Source: Sporosarcina luteola
Lineage (GTDB): Bacteria > Bacillota > Bacilli > Bacillales_A > Planococcaceae
Length of the DNA: 64,000 nt
NCBI RefSeq assembly: GCF_023715585.1
Contig: NZ_JAMBOK010000001.1
Location: forward strand, 1,488,001-1,552,000
Direction of reading: 5' to 3'
A program made the position numbers and the translations under genes. Under the pieces are notes generated by a model. That model did not search any database. It had not been told where the DNA came from and was given only the letters and a program-made list of their open reading frames with translations. Shown piece by piece: positions 44,859 to 53,613 of this stretch; the stretch's first letter is position 1, and each line of letters begins with the position of its first letter.

Positions 44859-46505
44859 ATGAAACTACTAAAATGGGCGATAGTCATTATATTAAGCTTT
44901 TGCCTGCTACCAAAGACAGCATCAGCACAAGGTTTCAAGGATGTACCTACAGATCATTGGGCGCATGATGAAATCCATTTTCTGACGGACAAGCAGGTGA
45001 TTCGTGGATTTTCGGATGGTTCATTCAAGCCAATGGCTGTGTTATCAAGAAAAGACGCATCTGTCATGCTTGTGCGGGCTATGCAGCTACCAACAATCCA
45101 GCTACCAAAAGTCAAACCTGTGGATCTGAAGCCGACGATGAGCGGTTATTCGGAAATGATGATAGCTGCGAATAAAGGGCTATTCACAATTTCATCAAAC
45201 CGTTTCAACCCAAATGAGCCGCTCACTCGTGATGAGATGGCAAAGGCACTTGCCGTTGCATACAACTACAGTGGCAAAGGAAGCTCTTCCTTTAAAGATG
45301 TGGCGAAAGGCAATACATATTACAAATTTATTGACGGAATTGCGGAAAATAGTATCACTACAGGCTATAGCGACGGCACATTTAAGCCAAGCGTCGCTGT
45401 CAACCGAGCGCAATTCTCCACTTTCCTGAAGCGCGTCTATGATAAACCACATGAATACATAGTGAAAAAAGACGGTCGTGTAGTAAAATCCTTCAAAGAT
45501 GAGGCGGCCGCTATCGCGTATGCAGTAAGCCAGAAGGGTTCGACGGTTCATCCCGTCAGCAACTCACTTATGAAATACGCACAAAAACCTGCCGACTTGA
45601 AGGCGACGGGAATGAATAACGGTGTGTTGATCTACAGCGGCACTGAAAAGGAGTCATTCAACAAAGAGTTCTTTGCTCCATACCTTGCTGAAGGCAGTGC
45701 TACCTATTTTGACACATATGTCATCATGGGTCGGCAATATCCTGGTGGTGAATTCCAAGAAACGCCTAAAAACAAGGCGAATTATAGTGATTGGAAATGG
45801 TTTGCGGATAAACTTTTCTCCACGACCGGTCCATTAAAGCCATTGAACGATACAGCCGTAAAGGCTAATAGAAAGGCAAAAGTCTATATTGGAATCCCAT
45901 ACCCGAAACGTAATGAGGCCATTATTGACGTGAACGGTAAAAAACTGCCAAACACTCTAGCTGCCCGAAAACAAATGGTCAACTGGTACATTTCAACGAT
46001 CGAGCAGCAATGGAAGCGCGCAGGATTCACAAACCTGACGTTCGCCGGCTATTACTGGGTGAATGAAACTGTCATTCACGCGGAGGACGAATTGCTCGTT
46101 ACAGCTACAGCAGAGACAGTCCATAAGCTGAAGAGGAAATTCATCTATGCACCACATGCACGGACAACGAATTTTGATAACTGGAAATACTACGGGTTCG
46201 ACGGAGCTTACTTGCAACCTAACACATTCCGACTAAGTCTTGGTGACCCTCAGGCAAGACTACACAAAGCCTTCCTCGAAGCGCAAATTAAAGGAAGCAG
46301 TATTACGCTAGAAATCGACACGTACTCCCCTCACCAAATGGGCGCAGGCTTGCTGAATTTCGAAACATATCTTGAATTTGGAAAACGATACAATTTAAAC
46401 GGTTTCCTTCTTTATCAGGGAACGGATATGGTCTATCGAATGGATACGATGAAAAATGATGCATATCAACGAGCTTATCAGCAACTATGGGATTTTATGA
46501 ATTGA
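44859..46505 (+). CDS. SLH-domain protein with C-terminal DUF4855-like domain
   Basis: 548 residues. Signal peptide (cleavage near ASA), then three S-layer homology repeats (GFKDVPTDHWAHDEIHFLTD; SGYSEMMIAANKG; SFKDVAKGNTYYKFIDGIAE) for binding pyruvylated wall polymer, a KDGRVVKSFKDEAAAIAYA linker, and a 300-residue domain resembling DUF4855, a TIM-barrel-type glycosidase-like family (GYYWVNETVI with a candidate acid; YYGFDGAYLQPN). Probably a wall-bound glycan-active enzyme. The ATG at 44859 has GAAAGG 8 bases upstream. Confidence 0.82.
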   Translation: MKLLKWAIVIILSFCLLPKTASAQGFKDVPTDHWAHDEIHFLTDKQVIRGFSDGSFKPMAVLSRKDASVMLVRAMQLPTIQLPKVKPVDLKPTMSGYSEMMIAANKGLFTISSNRFNPNEPLTRDEMAKALAVAYNYSGKGSSSFKDVAKGNTYYKFIDGIAENSITTGYSDGTFKPSVAVNRAQFSTFLKRVYDKPHEYIVKKDGRVVKSFKDEAAAIAYAVSQKGSTVHPVSNSLMKYAQKPADLKATGMNNGVLIYSGTEKESFNKEFFAPYLAEGSATYFDTYVIMGRQYPGGEFQETPKNKANYSDWKWFADKLFSTTGPLKPLNDTAVKANRKAKVYIGIPYPKRNEAIIDVNGKKLPNTLAARKQMVNWYISTIEQQWKRAGFTNLTFAGYYWVNETVIHAEDELLVTATAETVHKLKRKFIYAPHARTTNFDNWKYYGFDGAYLQPNTFRLSLGDPQARLHKAFLEAQIKGSSITLEIDTYSPHQMGAGLLNFETYLEFGKRYNLNGFLLYQGTDMVYRMDTMKNDAYQRAYQQLWDFMN

Positions 46506-46529
46506 TATTGGAGTTAATGATGATAGGCG

Positions 46530-46784
46530 CTAGGTTCCGAGGGCAACCGCTTTCCCGTCCTCCACTTTCGCAAAGTTAATATCGTCACGGAGAATGAAGT
46601 AATAATCCGAATTACCTTCACCAATCGCATAGTTATATGAAAGCGAACCGTCCGAAACGACTTGGTCGTCATCCGTCAAATTGACGAGGCGCACGCACAT
46701 ATTCGTATTCAACGTATTGATCGAGCCGTCATTCCCTTTAATCGGGTCAAGCGATGAATGCTTATTCGGCGGACTTTTCGTTTC
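46530..46784 (-). pseudogene. 3' remnant of an unknown gene, cut beside element R15
   Basis: Coding-like sequence (SLDPIKGNDGSINTLNTNM; SYNYAIGEGNSDYYFILRDD; FAKVEDGKAVALGT, stop) runs back without a start and stops abruptly at 46785, where half of element R15 begins. The 5' part is missing. A short internal ATG has no ribosome binding site. Product unknown; the text resembles a beta-sandwich domain. Confidence 0.55.
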
Positions 46785-46969
46785 TTAAATATACAATTGT
46801 AGTGAATAAACTGAATTGAACCGGTGCCTGTGCAAGGCACATTTATGACAATTCATCATTCTGGATGAAAATGCAAAAGGAATCCAATGATTTGTTGCAA
46901 TCATTGGATTCCTCCTTTTCCACCATACAATTGTAGTGCATAATCTGAATAGTGTGCTGCACAGGCACC
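46785..46969 (+). repeat. RAYT-associated palindromic element R15, right half plus one complete unit
   Basis: The first unit keeps only its right part (ACAATTGTAGTGAATAAACT); the second starts at 46823. Stem GGAATCCAATGATT pairs with AATCATTGGATTCC, followed by TCCTTTTC. Confidence 0.9.
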
Positions 46970-46982
46970 GTCAAAAGCGCTA

Positions 46983-48509
46983 TCAAGAAGCTGTCAATTC
47001 TTCTCCCACTTTACCTGTTCTCCGTCTAGATAAAACAAACGTTGCCGCGAGGAGAAGTGCAATTGCTAAAATAAGTGTGTATGCACTTCCCGTCAATCCT
47101 GCTACTACAAATCCGATGAGAGCAACGGATGCGTTCAACGCTGCATATGGAAATTGCGTTTTGACATGATCCAGATGATCTGCACCCGCGCCTGTCGAGG
47201 ATAGGATCGTCGTATCAGAAATTGGCGAGCAATGATCTCCGAAAATCCCACCGGATAAAACTGCCCCGATGCATACGAGCATATGGGCATCTAGTGAAAC
47301 GGCCATCGGAATTGCAATGGGCAGCATAATCGCGAACGTTCCCCAAGACGTCCCGGATGCAAGGGACATGACAGCACCTACGATAAATAATATGGCAGGG
47401 ATGATGAATGCCGGCACGTTTCCTTTCGTCACTTCTACGATGAAAGCCGCCGTTCCCATCTCCCCGATCACCTTACCAAGCGACCAAGCAAGGACAAGAG
47501 TCACCGCCACGTACACCATCTTCTGCATACCGGAAGTATAAATATCGAAAATCTCATTGAACTTTTTCACCTTATATACAATCATGAGGATAACAATCGT
47601 AATGGCTGCAAACAGATACGCCGTGCTAAGCGCGACACGGAAATCGCCGCCTGGAACCGGAGTGACCGGAAAGCCCTTTGAAACGAGCAAACCGAACAAC
47701 GTAACGAATAAAACTAGAAGCGGAAGCCAAATGAGAATCGTGCGGCTGCCCGTCGTATATTCCTTCATTTCCTCTGCCTTCCGCAACGGCTTCGACTCAG
47801 GCCAATAAAGCTGGCCTGTCCGGCGTACACGGTTTTCAGCTCTCGCCATCGGTCCAAAATCAAGCTTCGTAAAGGCAATCAAAGGCACGAGCAATACCGT
47901 CAAAATCGCGTAAAATTGAAATGGAATCACTTGAATGAGTGTACTGAATTCAGAATCGGCGATGCCCAACTTATCGAACTCCGCGCGAATCAACCCCATA
48001 ATATAAACGCCCCACCCGATGAATGGGATGAGAACAGCTACCGGCGAAGCAGTGGAATCAATAATCCAAGCGAGCTTCTCCCGGGATAATTTCACTTTAT
48101 CAAAGATCTTTTCAAAAACCGGACCAACAATAAGCGGCGTGCCAAGGTCCGAGAAGAAAATGAGGATGCCCCCGAACCAAGCTGATACTTGTGCATTCGC
48201 CCGTGTTTTAATGTATTTCACCGAAGCAGCAGCAAGCGCCGCTCCCCCGCCCGACTTTTCCATAAGAGCGACAAATCCACCAATGAAAAACAATAGCACA
48301 AGCACAGCTGCATTATAACTATCCGTCAGCTGCGGAAATAAATAATCGCCAATCACACCTGTCGTAGCTGTTAGCGGATTTCCGCCGACGAGAATAATAA
48401 CACCGACAAAAACGCCGGAGAATAATGAGATAATAACATTCTTCGTAACAATCGCTAGAATAACCGCAATAAGCGGGGGAAGTAAAGATAACAAACCCAT
48501 ATGTTCCAT
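46983..48509 (-). CDS. NhaC family Na+/H+ antiporter
   Basis: 508 residues, about 11-12 helices. Family segments: LGTPLIVGPVFEKIFDK, DSTASPVAVLIPFIGWGVYI, ASGTSWGTFAIMLPIAIPMA and GGIFGDHCSPISDTTILSST, the last two characteristic of NhaC/MleN. It exchanges Na+ (possibly with a carboxylate, as in MleN) for H+. AAAAGGAG lies 8 bases before the ATG. No neighbours in the same pathway. Confidence 0.92.
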   Translation of the reverse strand: MEHMGLLSLLPPLIAVILAIVTKNVIISLFSGVFVGVIILVGGNPLTATTGVIGDYLFPQLTDSYNAAVLVLLFFIGGFVALMEKSGGGAALAAASVKYIKTRANAQVSAWFGGILIFFSDLGTPLIVGPVFEKIFDKVKLSREKLAWIIDSTASPVAVLIPFIGWGVYIMGLIRAEFDKLGIADSEFSTLIQVIPFQFYAILTVLLVPLIAFTKLDFGPMARAENRVRRTGQLYWPESKPLRKAEEMKEYTTGSRTILIWLPLLVLFVTLFGLLVSKGFPVTPVPGGDFRVALSTAYLFAAITIVILMIVYKVKKFNEIFDIYTSGMQKMVYVAVTLVLAWSLGKVIGEMGTAAFIVEVTKGNVPAFIIPAILFIVGAVMSLASGTSWGTFAIMLPIAIPMAVSLDAHMLVCIGAVLSGGIFGDHCSPISDTTILSSTGAGADHLDHVKTQFPYAALNASVALIGFVVAGLTGSAYTLILAIALLLAATFVLSRRRTGKVGEELTAS

Positions 48510-48600
48510 AGCCTACACTCCTTTTAATATTTATTTATAACATTGCATTATTATACATACTTAGTATTAAATATGCAACAAAGGATTTTTGCCCTTCGTC

Positions 48601-48879
48601 GGTGCCTGTGCATGGTGCATTTATGACAATTCACCAAAGTGGATGAAAATACGGTAGGGTGCTGTTTTTTTGTTGACCACATTGGCTTCATCCTATTTTA
48701 TATACAATTGTAGTGAATAAACTGAATTGAACGGGTGCCTGTGCAAGACACATTTATGACTATTCATCAATTCGAATGAAAATACAAAGAGAAACCAATG
48801 ACTTAGCTCAGCCATTGGTTTCTCCTTTTTCAATATACAATTGTAGTGCATTATCTGAATTGTTTGCTGCACAGGCACC
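48601..48879 (+). repeat. RAYT-associated palindromic element R16, two tandem units
   Basis: Second GGTGCCTGTGCA at about 48734; stem two GAGAAACCAATG / CATTGGTTTCTC followed by CTTTTTC. It lies between the NhaC start and the end of the 48897 gene, i.e. behind that minus-strand gene. Confidence 0.92.
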
Positions 48880-48896
48880 GCTCTCATCAACAGGTC

Positions 48897-49511
48897 TCAA
48901 TTATTAATATACTTCTCAAACACATCCCCAAAGTCTTTCACATGGTATTTGTCGCGGGCGGATGTTAGCCATGAGAAGCTGAACTCTGTTAAATGCTTGT
49001 ATTCGTCGGCCAGTTGAATGTCGGACGGACGTGAGTTTTGCAGCACGCTGGCAGCTTTATCGAGGCTCTGCGTCGCCATCTCAAACAAAATATTGTTGTC
49101 GTGCGCCTTTTCCGAAATGTACACCAATGCTTTGTAAAGATCATTCAACTTCGCAAGCTGCTTCTTATCAACGTCAATGCTATAAGATTGATTGCCTAAC
49201 GTAAACTTGATCTCCACATCCAAATCCACCTTGCCCGCCGTTTCCAGCAGCACATCCGTGATTTGATAGCGCGAATACGGGTAGCGTTTCAATACACGCT
49301 TCGAAGAAACCGCCTTCTCCCCATCGACATGAATAAACGCGATGTTTGTAAAGCAATATTCATCCGCTTTCGTCTTAATCAGGAAATAGATCTTCTCATT
49401 ATCCTCATGTCGAATATAATCATCCGCATCCGTTTTATCATAATCCTCCGGTCCGATGATCTTACCAATATCCGATAACCCTAGAGCATCTGACGCCAAC
49501 TTCTTCAGCAT
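48897..49511 (-). CDS. PH-domain protein, YvbH-like
   Basis: 204 residues. N-terminal bacterial PH (DUF1696) domain (about 1-125: YDKTDADDYIRHEDNEKIYF; TNIAFIHVDGEKAVSSKRVL) and a C-terminal helical YvbH-type oligomerisation region. Cytosolic, no signal. Homologues are common in Bacillales, with unknown role. The ATG follows AGAGG. Confidence 0.82.
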   Translation of the reverse strand: MLKKLASDALGLSDIGKIIGPEDYDKTDADDYIRHEDNEKIYFLIKTKADEYCFTNIAFIHVDGEKAVSSKRVLKRYPYSRYQITDVLLETAGKVDLDVEIKFTLGNQSYSIDVDKKQLAKLNDLYKALVYISEKAHDNNILFEMATQSLDKAASVLQNSRPSDIQLADEYKHLTEFSFSWLTSARDKYHVKDFGDVFEKYINN

Positions 49512-49729
49512 AGGACCAACCTCTCTTCTCTACTAGATTTTATAGTGGTATTATAACATTTTTATAGGAGAAGGAAATCAGTATTTAGAGGGGAGATACC
49601 ATTTTCCCTACCAACTTCCCCGGTGCAACGAACCTTGTTTTCAGCTATAATACTAGTTATCATTTATATACACTTTCCCATGAGTTACATCTCATAAATT
49701 TAGAAAACGTAATAGAAAGGGATATTATC

Positions 49730-50530
49730 TTGAATCAGCATATAATAAAACGAAATCACGTGCAGGTGAGTGGGTCAGGTGAGCGGACAATCGTTTTCGC
49801 ACATGGGTTGGGCTGCGATCAGACTGTCTGGAAGAATATCGTACCGGCTTTCGCTGCCAACTACCGTGTCGTTCTGTTTGATTACGTAGGGGCCGGTAGG
49901 AGCGATGCATCCGCCTCCTCCGCTGAACGATATAGTTCGCTACATGGGTATGCGCAGGATCTGTTGGAAGTTTGCGATGCCTTGCAATTGGAAAACATCA
50001 TTTTCGTCGGGCATTCCGTCAGTGGCATGATCGGGTCACTGGCCGCCATCCAAAGGCCCGGTTTGTTTGACAAACTTATCATGATCGGAGCGTCACCATG
50101 CTATTTGAATGAACCCGGCTACAATGGGGGATTTGAATTGGAAGAAATCAGTGAACTACTGGACATGATGGAAATTAATTATAACGAATGGGCTAAATAC
50201 TTGGCGCCGATTGCAATGCTAAACGAGGAAAAGCCTGAGCTGACAGCAGAATTTGAAATGATGCTCAATGCCAACTCACCTGTCATCGCCCGCCAATTCG
50301 CAGAAGCGACGTTTATGTCCGATCATCGGCATGATTTACAAAACATCCCTGTTCGGACACTCATCATTCAGACGAAAGAGGACGCAATCGCCCCTTTAGA
50401 AGTTGCTCAATACCTTCATAGGCATATACCGAACAGTGAACTGTCCATCATGGAGACAGCCAAAGGGCATAATCCACACATTAGCCACCCAGAAGAGACT
50501 GTCCAGGAAATTAAACGGATCATCGGATAA
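49730..50530 (+). CDS. RsbQ-like alpha/beta hydrolase
   Basis: 266 residues, cytosolic. Ser in VGHSVSGMIG, Asp in TKEDAIAP, His in AKGHNPHIS; the N-terminal HGLGCDQTVWKNIVPAF is RsbQ-like. In B. subtilis RsbQ makes or delivers a hydrophobic ligand to the PAS domain of the phosphatase RsbP. Here the next gene, 16 bases on, has a PAS domain but ends in GGDEF instead of a phosphatase. TTG start at 49730 with AAAGGG 9 bases upstream. Confidence 0.9.
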   Translation: MNQHIIKRNHVQVSGSGERTIVFAHGLGCDQTVWKNIVPAFAANYRVVLFDYVGAGRSDASASSAERYSSLHGYAQDLLEVCDALQLENIIFVGHSVSGMIGSLAAIQRPGLFDKLIMIGASPCYLNEPGYNGGFELEEISELLDMMEINYNEWAKYLAPIAMLNEEKPELTAEFEMMLNANSPVIARQFAEATFMSDHRHDLQNIPVRTLIIQTKEDAIAPLEVAQYLHRHIPNSELSIMETAKGHNPHISHPEETVQEIKRIIG

Positions 50531-50546
50531 GATGGGAGCGAATTTT

Positions 50547-51491
50547 ATGGATGAACAATTGAACGCTGCCCCTTGCGGCTACTTCATCATGCAACACGAC
50601 TGGAAAATCATTGACATGAATCAAACCTTAAAGGATATGATGAAGACCGAACAGAGTCCTTCCCATATCCACGACGTGTTGACCGTACCATCCCGCATCT
50701 ACTTTCAAACCTACTTCCCTCCTGCAATTGCAGTCCACAAAAAAGTAAGGGAAATGTATTTGAATGTCAAAGTGGATGGCCGGTCGGTTCCTGTCCTTCT
50801 GAATGCCAATGAGCGCAACGGTCTGTTGGAATGCGTCATCGTGCAAATTAAAGCACGGGACGAATACGAAAATCAGCTAATGACAGCAAAAAAGAATGCT
50901 GAACGAATCCAAAAAGAGACTGACGTCACCTATACAAAATTGCTCGGCATCCTGCGGGAAGTAGAAGAGAAGCAGCAACAATTACTGGAACTAAACAGCG
51001 TACTTGAAAAACTTGCGGCAAGAGACGAACTAACAGGTCTGCATAACCGAAGGATCTTTCAAATAGAGCTGGCTGCCGCCATCGAAAACGCTGAAGAAAA
51101 TGACGATCAGTCATTTTCATTGCTGCTATTAGACATCGATCATTTCAAACATGTGAATGATACATACGGGCACGCGACCGGGGATCTTGTATTGAAGGAA
51201 CTGGCAAGGAAAATGGAAAGCGCCGTTCTCCCCCCTCATACAATCGCAAGAATCGGCGGTGAGGAATTCGCAATCCTGTTGCAAGAACCAATCCCTGAAA
51301 AAGCGATTGAAAAGGCGGAAGACCTCCGCAAATTTCTAGTCTCCGCCAAATGGGAAATCCTACCGATTACAGTCAGCATGGGCATTACTCACTTCCAACA
51401 AGGTGACACGCGAAACAGCCTATACATAAGAGCAGATGACGCACTATATGCCTCCAAACGAAACGGCAGGAATCAGCTGACATGTAATTAA
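50547..51491 (+). CDS. PAS-coiled-coil-GGDEF diguanylate cyclase, partner of the RsbQ-like hydrolase
   Basis: 314 residues. RsbP-like PAS domain (LNAAPCGYFIMQHDWKIIDM; FQTYFPPAIAVHKKVREMYL) to about residue 115, a coiled coil (about 115-165), then GGDEF (ARDELTGLHNRRIFQIELAA; LLDIDHFKHVNDTYGHATGD; ARIGGEEFAILL). The active site is intact; no RxxD inhibitory site is visible. The ATG at 50547 has GGGAG 8 bases upstream. By analogy with RsbQ-RsbP, the hydrolase product would bind PAS and control c-di-GMP synthesis. Confidence 0.9.
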   Translation: MDEQLNAAPCGYFIMQHDWKIIDMNQTLKDMMKTEQSPSHIHDVLTVPSRIYFQTYFPPAIAVHKKVREMYLNVKVDGRSVPVLLNANERNGLLECVIVQIKARDEYENQLMTAKKNAERIQKETDVTYTKLLGILREVEEKQQQLLELNSVLEKLAARDELTGLHNRRIFQIELAAAIENAEENDDQSFSLLLLDIDHFKHVNDTYGHATGDLVLKELARKMESAVLPPHTIARIGGEEFAILLQEPIPEKAIEKAEDLRKFLVSAKWEILPITVSMGITHFQQGDTRNSLYIRADDALYASKRNGRNQLTCN

Positions 51492-51511
51492 TAATAATTT
51501 GGCTACAAACT

Positions 51512-51548
51512 AAAAGCCCCTTGCCTAGTTGAAGGGCGAGGGGCTTTC
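51512..51548 (+). terminator. Intrinsic terminator after the rsbQ-like/GGDEF operon
   Basis: AAAGCCCCT with TGCC pairs with GGGC and AGGGGCTTT; short T tract. Confidence 0.75.
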
Positions 51549-51638
51549 TGGAAGATGAAAGGCAACAAACTTCGGCACTCCCATGAATCTTTACAGCCCA
51601 CAAAGAATAAAATGACTTAAAAAGGGGGCTCAATAGCT

Positions 51639-51986
51639 ATTTCTAAAACGATTCTTCTGCCATTCCAAATCAAACATGCTGACACGTTTTGGAAGAGATT
51701 TATGGGGCGCATCAGTCACAATGGTCAGCTTGTCAATAAAGGGCTTCTACTGACACCTTGCAATTCTCTCCGGATGTTCATAATCAGGCATCCAATTGAC
51801 GTCATCTTTCTAACCAAATCAAACCGTGTCATCAAATCAATGTCGTATCGTCGACCTTGGCGAGTCGTGCCTCCTGTAAAAAACGCACACTCGACCCTAA
51901 TCCTCCCCCTTGGCACAATAAAAAAAGAGAAAATCCGCGTCGACGACACCCTCCAATTCAATTTCAACACAACTAACGAATCCTAA
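51639..51986 (+). CDS. DUF192 protein, apparently starting at ATT
   Basis: From 51639 the frame reads SKTILLPFQIKHADTFWKRF, then GLLLTPCNSLRMFIIRHPID and VIFLTKSNRVIKS, the usual DUF192 pattern, ending at 51986. The first ATG (51702) would remove the conserved DTFWKR strand. Between the upstream stop (51618) and 51702 there is no ATG, GTG or TTG; AAGGGGG (51622-51628) is 10 bases before ATT 51639 and 4 before ATA 51633. DUF192 proteins are small barrels, mostly unstudied. Element R17 follows the stop by 7 bases. Confidence 0.7.
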   Translation: MSKTILLPFQIKHADTFWKRFMGRISHNGQLVNKGLLLTPCNSLRMFIIRHPIDVIFLTKSNRVIKSMSYRRPWRVVPPVKNAHSTLILPLGTIKKEKIRVDDTLQFNFNTTNES

Positions 51987-51993
51987 TTGTGTC

Positions 51994-52140
51994 GGTGCCT
52001 GTGCATGGTGCATTTATGACAATTCAACTTTAGGTATTAAAATACAAGGAAAAGTCGGCCATTCGCTTTTATGGCCGACTTTTCCTTTCGAAAATATACA
52101 ATTGTAGTTAATAAACTGAATAGTGTGCTGCACAGGCACC
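51994..52140 (+). repeat. RAYT-associated palindromic element R17, single unit
   Basis: A clean 147-bp copy. Stem GGAAAAGTCGGCCAT pairs with ATGGCCGACTTTTCC, followed by TTTCG. Confidence 0.94.
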
Positions 52141-52226
52141 TTAGTTAAGTACTGACAAACGGCAGTTCGTTAGAGGATAATAAAGATAAATAAAGAGCAA
52201 ATCGCTAAGAAGGAAGTGCTAAAAGA

Positions 52227-52934
52227 ATGGATTTCGAAACAGTTATGCAAGAACTAGAAGCGCTTGGCAAAGAACGAACGAAGAAAATATACATCTCGAA
52301 CGGCGCGCATGAACCGCTTTTCGGCGTCGCAACGGGTGCGATGAAACCGATCGCTAAGAAAATTGGAATTGACCAAGCTTTAGCGGAAGAGCTTTACGCG
52401 ACAGGGAACTACGACGCCATGTACTTCGCAGGCATCATCGCAGATCCGAAAGCGATGACTGCAGCGGATTTTGACCGTTGGATGGATACTGCGTATTTTT
52501 ATATGCTCTCCGATTATGTCGTGGCGGTCACGCTGGCGGAAGCGGATATTGCACAAGAAATTGCCGATAAATGGATCGCTAGCGGTGATGAACTGAGGAT
52601 GTCTTCTGGCTGGAGCTGCTATTGCTGGCTCCTAGGGAACCGTCCCGACGTTGAATTTTCCGAGGACAAGCTTGCCGGCATGCTTGAAACCGTCAAAAAC
52701 ACGATTCACGATGCGCCAGAACGCACAAAGTCTGCCATGAATAATTTCATATACACTGTCGGCTACTCCTATTTGCCGCTCCATGAAATAGCGGTCGAAA
52801 CCGCAAAAGAAATAGGCCCAGTCGAAATGAAACGGGACAATAAAAAACCCGCCATCCTCAACGCTTACGAAAACATCCAAAAGGAAATTGAGCGAGGAAG
52901 GATTGGCTTTAAACGTAAGTATGTAAGATGTTAA
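52227..52934 (+). CDS. DNA alkylation repair protein (AlkD-like HEAT-repeat glycosylase family)
   Basis: 235 residues, all-helical. MKPIAKKIGIDQALAEELYA, YDAMYFAGIIADPKAMTAAD and SGWSCYCWLLGNRPDVEF resemble the AlkC/AlkD-type family, which removes alkylated bases. The helical fold and length fit, but catalytic residues cannot be assigned with certainty, and some relatives are not glycosylases. The ATG follows AAGGAAG. Confidence 0.8.
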   Translation: MDFETVMQELEALGKERTKKIYISNGAHEPLFGVATGAMKPIAKKIGIDQALAEELYATGNYDAMYFAGIIADPKAMTAADFDRWMDTAYFYMLSDYVVAVTLAEADIAQEIADKWIASGDELRMSSGWSCYCWLLGNRPDVEFSEDKLAGMLETVKNTIHDAPERTKSAMNNFIYTVGYSYLPLHEIAVETAKEIGPVEMKRDNKKPAILNAYENIQKEIERGRIGFKRKYVRC

Positions 52935-53064
52935 ACAGTAGCTTCAAGAGCATTGATCCAATGTGGATGAATGCCTTTTTGTTGTAGTTGCCCATAGGTT
53001 GACCAACCAAGGACTCCCCAGATTACAACATATAGTAAGGGTGAAGCCGTAGGGAGGTTATCGT

Positions 53065-53541
53065 ATGAGTTCACATAATTGCTGCTGTTCGCATCGACGG
53101 CATGAGAATTATGAAGGGATAGGCAGGTGCTGTTCAAAATGCTGCCGCCACTTCGATTGTTGTGGGCACTCCCACCATCGTTGTGGTTGTTGTCGGTGCA
53201 GTGGTTGCCATCACTTCAGTATCCGATTGGCTGGATTGCAAAACGGACTCCTTTCCAGGCTCCACCGGTTGTTGTGGAGTGAAGTGCAGTTCAAGTTGGA
53301 GGATAGCACTGAAGTAAAAGGGACCATCGTCTCGGTAGGGTCAAATTTTGTTGAAGTTCTCCTGTCAGACACCCATTCCCAAGAGAATGAGACAACCCTT
53401 GCCTTACAACAGAAAGGAAAAGAAGTGGACATCGAAGAAGAGTCGGCGACCGAAAAGCGGGAGCATCCAATTGGACGGTCTTGGATCTTTTCAATCGATA
53501 AAATCGCGCATGTGGAAGTCCCCTGTGAGAAGCCGCACTGA
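53065..53541 (+). CDS. Cys/His-rich, probable spore-surface protein with a barrel-like C-terminus
   Basis: 158 residues. The first 50 are unusually rich in Cys and His (SSHNCCCSHRRHENYEGIG; HRCGCCRCSGCHHF), a pattern of crosslinked or metal-binding spore-coat proteins. The C-terminal part (WSEVQFKLEDSTEVKGTIVS; SWIFSIDKIAHVEV) resembles the small barrel segments of the adjacent Mnx proteins. GGGAGG is upstream of the ATG. It is convergent with the Mnx operon and separated from it by a terminator; a role in metal binding on the spore is inferred. Confidence 0.6.
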   Translation: MSSHNCCCSHRRHENYEGIGRCCSKCCRHFDCCGHSHHRCGCCRCSGCHHFSIRLAGLQNGLLSRLHRLLWSEVQFKLEDSTEVKGTIVSVGSNFVEVLLSDTHSQENETTLALQQKGKEVDIEEESATEKREHPIGRSWIFSIDKIAHVEVPCEKPH

Positions 53542-53566
53542 CCTGGTCATTAACGATCCAATTAGA

Positions 53567-53606
53567 AAGAAGTCAGCTACCGTGGAGAACTAGCTGACTT
53601 CTTTAT
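53567..53606. terminator. Bidirectional terminator between the coat-like gene and the Mnx operon
   Basis: AAGAAGTCAGCTA / TAGCTGACTTCTT stem with T and A tracts on either side. Confidence 0.9.
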
Positions 53607-53613
53607 TTAGCAC

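Noticed and set aside
17904-52140. Recurring small minus-strand ORFs with motifs such as NCHNCTVHRH and NSDYALQL
   Set aside because: They are translations of the repeated element in each copy, without conserved starts or ribosome binding sites.
52931-53137. Minus-strand ORF ending QLQQKGIHPHWINALEATV
   Set aside because: It overlaps the start of the Cys-rich gene, has no ribosome binding site, and I recognise no family; perhaps an old gene end, but not supportable.
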